10,473 bases of DNA from an uncultured Eubacteriales bacterium (GTDB taxonomy: Bacteria > Bacillota > Clostridia > Oscillospirales > Oscillospiraceae), in contig URDK01000089.1 of NCBI GenBank assembly GCA_900546485.1, forward strand, positions 1 through 10,473. The letters are read 5' to 3'. The notes beneath the pieces were generated by a model that saw only the letters and a list, made by a program, of their open reading frames with translations, had not been told where the DNA came from and ran no database searches. Shown here piece after piece: positions 5,813 through 10,473 of the stretch (position 1 is the stretch's first letter; every line of letters begins with the position of its first letter). The translations under genes and the position numbers were made by a program.

Positions 5813-5846
5813 CTGCGGCCCCGGTCTGAAAAGACCGGGGCCGCAG
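5813..5846 (-). terminator. Strong GC-rich hairpin at the end of the pyr operon
   Basis: A perfect 15-bp stem (arms 5813-5827 and 5832-5846, CTGCGGCCCCGGTCT) closes a GAAA loop as read on the plus strand, or TTTC on the minus. It begins 6 nt after the pyrI stop, so it most likely ends or protects the pyr operon mRNA. No good T run follows on the minus strand; on the plus strand TTTAGTT follows. It may therefore work in both directions or act as a 3' stability structure. Confidence 0.7.
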
Positions 5847-5852
5847 TTTAGT

Positions 5853-6278
5853 TCAGTTGTTGGCTTCTGCCTTGGTCTCGCAGTAGATGCAGCGGTAGGT
5901 GTGGGTCTCGGGGCTGGTGAGACGGAAGATCTGGGGCAGGTCGGGCTCCACGCTGGTGATGCAGCGGGGGTTCTTGCAGCGCAGGACGTTCACTATCTTC
6001 TCAGGCATGGTGAGCTTGCGCTTTTCAAAGAGGCGGCCCTCCTTGATGACGTTTATCGTCGCGCCGGGGTCAACGTAGCCGATGACCGTGAGGTCGATGT
6101 CCGTCATGGAGTCTATCTTGATGATGTCCTTGCGCCCCATGAGCTCGCTCGGGGCGTTCTTGATGATGGCCACGGTGCAGTCGAGCTTGTCGAGGTTCAG
6201 CAGCCGGTAGAGCTCCATGGCGCCGCCGGCGTGGATGTGGTCGATAACAATGCCGTTTTTGATGGAATCTATATTCAT
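5853..6278 (-). CDS. pyrI: Aspartate carbamoyltransferase regulatory chain
   Basis: PyrI (141 residues) binds nucleotide effectors and joins PyrB trimers into the allosteric aspartate transcarbamoylase holoenzyme. The N-terminal nucleotide-binding domain shows IKNGIVIDHI (6-15), GGAMELYRLL (18-27), and VAIIKNAPSELMGRKDIIKID (36-56). The C-terminal zinc domain has all four ligands: Cys101, Cys106 (CKNPRC), Cys130 and Cys133 (CIYC). The start is ATG 6278, one base after the pyrB stop, with GGAGG inside the end of pyrB. The frame stays open further upstream, but that part is a shadow of pyrB. It is the last gene of the operon. Its presence means the enzyme here is probably of the effector-regulated type rather than the lone PyrB trimer found in Bacillus. 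Confidence 0.96.
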   Translation of the reverse strand: MNIDSIKNGIVIDHIHAGGAMELYRLLNLDKLDCTVAIIKNAPSELMGRKDIIKIDSMTDIDLTVIGYVDPGATINVIKEGRLFEKRKLTMPEKIVNVLRCKNPRCITSVEPDLPQIFRLTSPETHTYRCIYCETKAEANN

Positions 6279-6279
6279 G

Positions 6280-7191
6280 TCACGCCTCCAGCAGCTTGAG
6301 AATGAGCGCCATGCGGACGTACTTGCCGCAGAGCGCCTGGCGGAAATAGCAGGCACGGGGGTCCGAGTCGATCGCGGTGGATATCTCGTTCACCCTGGGC
6401 AGCGGATGAAGTATGCGGAGATCCTTCTTTGCGCCGGCGAGCTTGTCCGGGGTGAGGATGTAGCTGTCCTTCAGACGGAGGTAGTCCTCCTCGTTGAAGA
6501 AGCGCTCGCGCTGTACGCGGGTCATGTAGAGGATGTCGAGCTCGGGCATGACGCCGGCGAGGTCGGTCTCCTGGCTGTACTCAAGGCCCTTCGCCTGGAG
6601 CACGTCCTTCTTGATGTAGCTCGGCAGCTTGAGCTCCTCGGGGGAGATGAGCACGAACTTGACGCCGGTGCTCCTCGAGAGCGCCTCGATGAGCGAGTGT
6701 ACCGTGCGGCCGAACTTGAGGTCGCCGCACAGGCCGATGGTGAAGTTGTCGAGGCTGCCGCGCTCGCGGCGGATGGTCAGCAGGTCGGTGAGCGTCTGGG
6801 TCGGGTGGTTGTGACCGCCGTCGCCGGCGTTTATGATGGGCACCGTCGAGTGCATGGCCGCGACCATGGGCGCGCCCTCCTTGGGATGGCGCATCGCGAT
6901 GATGTCGGCGTAGCAGCCGACGACGCGGATGGTATCCGCCACGCTTTCGCCCTTCGCGGCGGAGGAGCTGCTCGCCTCGGAGAAGCCGAGCACGCTGCCG
7001 CCGAGCTCGAGCATCGCGGCTTCAAAGCTGAGCCTCGTCCTCGTGGAGGGCTCAAAGAACAGCGTAGCGAGTTTTTTGTACTTGCACCTCTCGCGGTATT
7101 CCTCCGGGTGGGCGATTATCTCGTCCGCCTGGTCGAGTATCTCGTTTATCTCCTCAGTGCTGAGGTCGAGTATGTCTATAAGGTGTCTCAT
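6280..7191 (-). CDS. pyrB: Aspartate carbamoyltransferase catalytic chain
   Basis: PyrB condenses carbamoyl phosphate and L-aspartate into N-carbamoyl-aspartate, the first committed step of pyrimidine synthesis. The 303-residue product has the carbamoyl-phosphate site FFEPSTRTRLSFE (45-57) and the mobile loop SSSSAAKGES (74-83) with Lys80, which reaches across the trimer interface. RHP (101-103), HPTQTLTDL (129-137), the aspartate-binding segment MTRVQRERF and LHPLPRVNEI near the C-terminus are also present, so all expected catalytic motifs are intact. The ATG at 7191 overlaps the pyrE stop by 4 nt (ATGA). pyrI follows after 1 nt, so the two chains are probably made at a coupled ratio. Confidence 0.97.
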   Translation of the reverse strand: MRHLIDILDLSTEEINEILDQADEIIAHPEEYRERCKYKKLATLFFEPSTRTRLSFEAAMLELGGSVLGFSEASSSSAAKGESVADTIRVVGCYADIIAMRHPKEGAPMVAAMHSTVPIINAGDGGHNHPTQTLTDLLTIRRERGSLDNFTIGLCGDLKFGRTVHSLIEALSRSTGVKFVLISPEELKLPSYIKKDVLQAKGLEYSQETDLAGVMPELDILYMTRVQRERFFNEEDYLRLKDSYILTPDKLAGAKKDLRILHPLPRVNEISTAIDSDPRACYFRQALCGKYVRMALILKLLEA

Positions 7192-7835
7192 TTTTTGCCT
7201 CCCATCCAGCTTTCATCCGAGGGGTTCGCGCGGAAGGCCATGAGCCCCGGCACGCTGTGCGCGGGGATGTAGCCCTCGGCCTCGGCAACGGCGACTATTG
7301 CATCAAAATCCGTGAGGCTCACGGCGCGGACATTGGCTTCGGCAAGTCTCTGCTTGCCCTTTTCCATGCCGTAGGTGAAGATGGACACGGCACCGAGCAC
7401 CTCGGCTCCCGCCTCACGCAGGGCCTCGACCGTCTCGATGAGGCTGCCGCCGGTGGAGATGAGGTCCTCTATGACGACGACCTTTTCACCCTCGGTGAGC
7501 TTGCCCTCGATGCGGTTCTGCCTGCCATGGTCCTTCGCTCCGGAGCGGACGTAACCCATGGGCAGGCCCATGAGGTGAGCCGCGATCGCGGCGTGGGCGA
7601 TGCCCGCCGTGGCGGTGCCCATGAGTACCTCGGCCTCGGGGAACTCGCGCTTTACCGTCTCGGCTATGGCGGACTCGACCTCGCTGCGGACGTCGGGCGC
7701 CGTGAGGATGAGGCGGTTGTCGCAGTAGATGGGGCTCTTGATGCCGCTGGCCCAGGTGAAGGGCTCCTCGGGTCTCAGAAATACCGCGCCGATGGCGAGC
7801 AGGCCGCGCGCCACGCGCTCTTTGATGTCGTTCAT
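7188..7835 (-). CDS. pyrE: Orotate phosphoribosyltransferase
   Basis: PyrE transfers the phosphoribosyl group of PRPP to orotate, giving OMP. The 215-residue protein carries FTWASGIKSPIYCDNR (26-41) near the orotate site. The flexible catalytic loop YVRSGAKDHGRQNRIEG lies at 95-111, and the PRPP-binding motif VVVIEDLISTGGS at 119-131. Length is normal for the shorter bacterial OPRT type. The ATG at 7835 has GGAGGTG about 9 nt upstream and overlaps the pyrF stop by 4 nt; its own stop overlaps pyrB by 4 nt. It supplies the substrate for PyrF, encoded just upstream. Confidence 0.96.
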   Translation of the reverse strand: MNDIKERVARGLLAIGAVFLRPEEPFTWASGIKSPIYCDNRLILTAPDVRSEVESAIAETVKREFPEAEVLMGTATAGIAHAAIAAHLMGLPMGYVRSGAKDHGRQNRIEGKLTEGEKVVVIEDLISTGGSLIETVEALREAGAEVLGAVSIFTYGMEKGKQRLAEANVRAVSLTDFDAIVAVAEAEGYIPAHSVPGLMAFRANPSDESWMGGKK

Positions 7836-8542
7836 GCCTTAGCACCTCCCATGAATTCGGAAACGCAGCGCCGCCACGCTGCGACGGGGTCCTCCGCGCC
7901 TGTGATGGGCCGGCCCACGACGATGTAGTCGGAGCCGAGCTCGCCCGCACGCTCCGGCGTCGTGACGCGCACCTGATCGCCCTTGTCGCCGCCAGCGAAG
8001 CGCACGCCCGGCGTGACGGTCAGGAAGGAAGCGCCGCAGCGTTCGTGCACCGCGTCCGCCTCGAGCGGGGAGCAGACCACGCCGTCGAGCCCGGAGCGCA
8101 TCGCGTTTTCCGCGTACTCGAGGCAGACCTCGGCGAGGGGCTTCTCGATGAGCAGCTCGCGGCGCATGCGCTCCTCGCTGGTGGAGGTGAGCTGCGTCAC
8201 GGCGATGAGCAGCGGCCTGTTCCCGTCCGGCCCGGTCAGGCCCTCGAGCGCTGCCGTCATCATCTCCGCCGTGCCGAAAGCGTGGAGGTTTATCATGTCC
8301 GCGCCGGTGTTTCTCAGCACGCGCATTGCGCTCTTGACCGTGTTCGGAATGTCGCAGAGCTTGAGGTCGAGGAAAATGTTGTGCCCGCGGGCCTTGATCT
8401 CCCTCACTATGTCCGGCCCCTCGGCGTAGAAGAGCTCCATGCCGATCTTCACATACGGCCTCTCGTCGCCGAAGCGGTCGAGAAAGGCCAGCGTGCGCTC
8501 CCTGGTCGGGAAGTCGCAGGCGATTATTACGTCCTTAGCCAT
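7832..8542 (-). CDS. pyrF: Orotidine 5'-phosphate decarboxylase
   Basis: PyrF decarboxylates OMP to UMP, the final step of the pathway. The 236-residue product shows the N-terminal strand VIIACDFP with Asp10, then YVKIGMELF with Lys32. The catalytic tetrad segment DLKLCDIPNT holds Asp59, Lys61 and Asp64. TVTPGVRF and YIVVGRPIT near the C-terminus bind the phosphate. This is the bacterial family-1 (E. coli/Bacillus) type. I use ATG 8542, where a GGAGG lies 9 nt upstream and the family N-terminus MAKDVIIACDFP starts. The frame continues upstream inside pyrD, but that extension is not homologous. The start overlaps the end of pyrD by 8 nt. Confidence 0.96.
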   Translation of the reverse strand: MAKDVIIACDFPTRERTLAFLDRFGDERPYVKIGMELFYAEGPDIVREIKARGHNIFLDLKLCDIPNTVKSAMRVLRNTGADMINLHAFGTAEMMTAALEGLTGPDGNRPLLIAVTQLTSTSEERMRRELLIEKPLAEVCLEYAENAMRSGLDGVVCSPLEADAVHERCGASFLTVTPGVRFAGGDKGDQVRVTTPERAGELGSDYIVVGRPITGAEDPVAAWRRCVSEFMGGAKA

Positions 8543-9449
8543 TGTGTGCGCCTCCTGTGATATCTTGAAGATTGTCGATTCCGTATTTGGCCATAGCCGC
8601 GGGCAGGGCGGCAATGATGTCCCGCACGGCATAGGGGTTTGCGAGGTTCGCCGCGCCGACACCGACGGCTGTCGCGCCGGCGAGCATCATCTCGATGACG
8701 TCTTCCGCCGAGCTCACCCCACCCATGCCGACGATGGGTATGCTCACGGCCTTGTACACCTGCCAGACCATGCGCAGCGCCACCGGGAACACCGCGGGAC
8801 CGGAGAGACCGCCTGTGACGTTCCGGAGTATGGGCCTGCGTGTCGCGGGGTCTATCCGCATCGCGAGCAGCGTGTTGATGAGCGAGAGCCCGTCCGCGCC
8901 CGCATTTTCGCAGGCTGCGGCTATCGAGACAATGTCTGTTACGTTCGGCGTGAGCTTCACGATGACGGGCTTATGTACCGCCGCCTTGACCTCGCGCGTG
9001 ACCTCAGCTGCACCCTCGCAGGTGGTGCCGAAGCCCATGCCCCCGCCGTGGACGTTGGGGCAGCTGATGTTTATCTCGAGCCAGCCGACCTCGGGGCAGC
9101 GGTCAAGCTTTGCGGCGACCTCGACGTACTCGTCCACGGAAAAGCCGCAGACGTTGGCCATGACCGGCTTGTGAAAGACCTCCCGCAGCCGGGGAAGCTC
9201 CTGGGCGATGACGGCGTCCACGCCGGGGTTTTGCAGGCCCACGGAATTGAGCATGCCGCCCGCCGCCTCCGCTATGCGCGGACCGGGGTTGCCAAAACGC
9301 GGAGAGCGCGTCGTGCCCTTGAATGAAAAGGTACCTAAGCAATTTATGTCGTAGAGCGCCGCGAACTCCGCGCCGTAGCCGAAGGTGCCGGAGGCGGGGA
9401 TGACGGGGTTCGCCAGCTCAATGCCGCAGAGCTTCACAGTCGTATTCAC
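8535..9449 (-). CDS. pyrD: Dihydroorotate dehydrogenase B (NAD-dependent), catalytic subunit
   Basis: The product oxidises dihydroorotate to orotate on FMN and passes electrons through PyrK to NAD. It has 304 residues and the class 1B layout: NPVIPASGTFGYG (14-26), FSFKGTT with Lys44, MLNSVGLQNPG with Asn68, and the catalytic base Cys130 in NISCPNVHGGG. The FMN phosphate-binding segments IVGMGGVSS and AVGVGAANL lie near the C-terminus. Cys, rather than Ser, as base and the adjacent pyrK both indicate the NAD-linked form. The start is GTG 9449, overlapping the pyrK stop by 4 nt (GTGA), with GGGAGGTG just upstream. Its stop overlaps pyrF by 8 nt. The protein is cytoplasmic and expected to form a heterotetramer with PyrK. 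Confidence 0.96.
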   Translation of the reverse strand: MNTTVKLCGIELANPVIPASGTFGYGAEFAALYDINCLGTFSFKGTTRSPRFGNPGPRIAEAAGGMLNSVGLQNPGVDAVIAQELPRLREVFHKPVMANVCGFSVDEYVEVAAKLDRCPEVGWLEINISCPNVHGGGMGFGTTCEGAAEVTREVKAAVHKPVIVKLTPNVTDIVSIAAACENAGADGLSLINTLLAMRIDPATRRPILRNVTGGLSGPAVFPVALRMVWQVYKAVSIPIVGMGGVSSAEDVIEMMLAGATAVGVGAANLANPYAVRDIIAALPAAMAKYGIDNLQDITGGAHNG

Positions 9450-10174
9450 CAGCGCACCTCCCCGGAGGCGAACACCGGCCCGTCCTTGCAGACGCGCCTG
9501 GGGCCGTTCGCCGTCTCTATCGTGCAGCCCATGCAGGCTCCGAAGCCGCAGCCCATCCTCGCCTCAAGCGAGAACTGCGCGGGCACTCGGCTCTGCTCGT
9601 CTATCGCCCGGAGCATCGGAAGCGGCCCGCAGGCGAAAACGGAGCTGTATTTTTCACTCAGCGCCTCCGTGACGAGTCCGCGCTCGCCGTGGGAGCCGTC
9701 CGCTGTGAACACGCGCAGCTCGCCGCAGACCTCGCGGAACTCGCGCTCGAAGAACACCTCTCCGGCGGAGCCGAAGCCGATGGCCGCCGAGGGCCTGAAC
9801 CCGAGCTTTGAAAGCTCCCGTGCGAGGTAGAGCATCGGCGGTACGCCGCTGCCCCCGCCGAGCAGGAGGGGCGCCTCGCCGGACTTCGAGAGGTCGAAGC
9901 CGTTGCCGAGCCCGGTGAGCAGCTCGAGCTCCGCGCCAGGCTCTAGGGAGAGCAGCTTCTCCGTGCCCCGGCCCGCGAGCTTGACGACGATGGTCAGCTC
10001 GTCCCCCTCACAGCCACAGACGGAGAAGGGCCGCCGCAGGAAGAAGCCGGGCACCGATACCTCGACGAACCTTCCCGGGCCGCCGGCGCCCTCGGTGTCG
10101 CCGCGCAGACGCATCACGCGCACATTCGGCGCGGCAAGTTCGGCCTGCGCAAGCTGGAACATGACCTTTTTCAA
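9446..10174 (-). CDS. pyrK: Dihydroorotate dehydrogenase B, electron transfer subunit
   Basis: PyrK carries FAD and a [2Fe-2S] cluster and links PyrD to NAD. From TTG 10174 it has 242 residues. The FAD-binding RRPFSVC motif is at about 47-53 and the NAD-binding stretch LLLGGGSGVPPM at about 103-114. The C-terminal cluster motif is C-x4-C-x2-C-x11-C (CGFGACMGC, last Cys about residue 229). A GTG at 10183 is in frame but abuts the GGAGGT site, leaving no spacer. TTG 10174 has a 9-nt spacer and forms a TTGA overlap with the pyrC stop, matching the 4-nt overlaps at most other junctions of the operon. The N-terminus then reads MKKVMFQLAQAEL, which fits the family. Confidence 0.94.
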   Translation of the reverse strand: MKKVMFQLAQAELAAPNVRVMRLRGDTEGAGGPGRFVEVSVPGFFLRRPFSVCGCEGDELTIVVKLAGRGTEKLLSLEPGAELELLTGLGNGFDLSKSGEAPLLLGGGSGVPPMLYLARELSKLGFRPSAAIGFGSAGEVFFEREFREVCGELRVFTADGSHGERGLVTEALSEKYSSVFACGPLPMLRAIDEQSRVPAQFSLEARMGCGFGACMGCTIETANGPRRVCKDGPVFASGEVRW

Positions 10175-10473
10175 GCGCGCCACACCTCCCGGCCCTTACA
10201 GATATTGAGTACGCAGCGCCCGCGCACCTCCCGGCCCGCAAAGGGCGTGGCCTTGCCCTGGGAGACGAAGGCGGCGGGGTCTATCGTGTAGCTGGTTTTC
10301 GTGTCGAATACGGCGAGGCTTGCCGCCTTCCCGACCTCGATGCCGCTCTCGATGCCGAAGCGGCGGGCCGGGGCAGTGCTCATGAGCTCGATGAGCCGCT
10401 CGCGGCTTATTATGCCCGGTTCCACAAGGCCCGTCCAGAGCACGGGGAAGGCCGTCTCGAGGCCCGTAATGCC
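10171..10473 (-). CDS. pyrC: Dihydroorotase, C-terminal part
   Basis: Only the last 100 codons are in the window; the gene continues past the right edge. The segment opens with GITGLETAFPVLWT, a conserved landmark of bacterial dihydroorotases, and is followed by ELMSTAPARRFGI and GKAASLAVFDT. It ends with TPFAGREVRGRCVLNICKGREV, the typical closing beta-strand region of cyclic amidohydrolases. Dihydroorotase cyclises carbamoyl-aspartate to dihydroorotate in a zinc-dependent reaction; the metal-binding residues lie outside the window. Other amidohydrolases share the C-terminal fold, but the GLETAFP segment and the position upstream of pyrK make pyrC by far the best call. Its stop overlaps pyrK by 4 nt. 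Confidence 0.9.
   Translation of the reverse strand, partial: GITGLETAFPVLWTGLVEPGIISRERLIELMSTAPARRFGIESGIEVGKAASLAVFDTKTSYTIDPAAFVSQGKATPFAGREVRGRCVLNICKGREVWRA
10184..10189 (-). promoter_or_regulatory. Ribosome-binding site that decides the pyrK start
   Basis: On the minus strand this reads GGAGGT. It directly abuts an in-frame GTG (10183), which is too close to be used, and lies 9 nt before TTG 10174. It therefore favours the TTG as the pyrK start. Confidence 0.75.

Noticed and set aside
6217..7272. Plus-strand open frame of 351 codons opposite pyrB
   Set aside because: It is a shadow of pyrB and its neighbours in a high-GC genome, with no family motif, while the minus-strand frame has every catalytic motif.
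1..10473. CRISPR arrays, tRNA or rRNA genes, insertion sequences and defence systems
   Set aside because: I looked for regular repeats, cloverleaf-like segments, transposase motifs and terminal repeats and saw none.

Overview
The window looks like chromosomal DNA from a GC-rich, endospore-forming member of the Clostridia, most likely an Oscillospiraceae-type gut Firmicute. This rests on a spoIID homologue with a clostridial-type His/Cys cluster, the rpmH-rnpA-yidD-yidC-jag cluster, a clostridial pyrimidine operon with the NAD-linked pyrK/pyrD pair plus pyrI, strong AGGAGG ribosome-binding sites and a strong GC bias at third codon positions. The genus is inference.

Layout. (1) Positions 1-2519, minus strand: rpmH, rnpA, yidD, yidC and the 5' part of jag, the ribosome, RNase P and membrane-insertion cluster. 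rnpA/yidD and yidC/jag overlap by 4 nt. (2) 2592-2625: an intrinsic terminator separates this cluster from an unrecognised minus-strand polytopic membrane protein with an acidic tail (2661-3662), which has a good sigma-A promoter at 3721-3749. dnaA and a DnaA-box cluster, often found next to rpmH, are not here. (3) 3769-4737, plus strand: spoIID, the peptidoglycan lytic transglycosylase of engulfment, divergent from the membrane protein. (4) 4767-5615, plus strand: a lower-GC two-gene module with its own promoter and terminator, made of a DUF2975 membrane protein and a small YozG-like XRE regulator. (5) 5616-5852: a short region without a convincing gene, holding a 15-bp perfect hairpin just past the pyr operon. 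(6) 5853-10473, minus strand: pyrC (partial), pyrK, pyrD, pyrF, pyrE, pyrB, pyrI, an operon for de novo UMP synthesis from carbamoyl phosphate. Its genes overlap by 4 or 8 nt, or lie 1 nt apart, at every junction.

The pyr genes cover aspartate transcarbamoylase (pyrB catalytic, pyrI regulatory), dihydroorotase (pyrC), NAD-dependent dihydroorotate dehydrogenase (pyrD with pyrK), orotate phosphoribosyltransferase (pyrE) and OMP decarboxylase (pyrF). Carbamoyl-phosphate synthase genes are not in the window. Several starts were reassigned from ribosome-binding sites, overlaps or promoter position: yidD GTG 1994, rnpA TTG 2338, the membrane protein ATG 3662, pyrI ATG 6278, pyrF ATG 8542, pyrD GTG 9449 and pyrK TTG 10174.

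Most of the window is conserved housekeeping sequence and I see no convincing new defence or mobile system. The points most worth a second look are the unrecognised membrane protein beside rpmH, the YidC with a Thr at the usual groove-Arg position and a very long charged tail, the DUF2975/XRE module with a dyad next to its promoter, and the small convergent region at 5616-5852.
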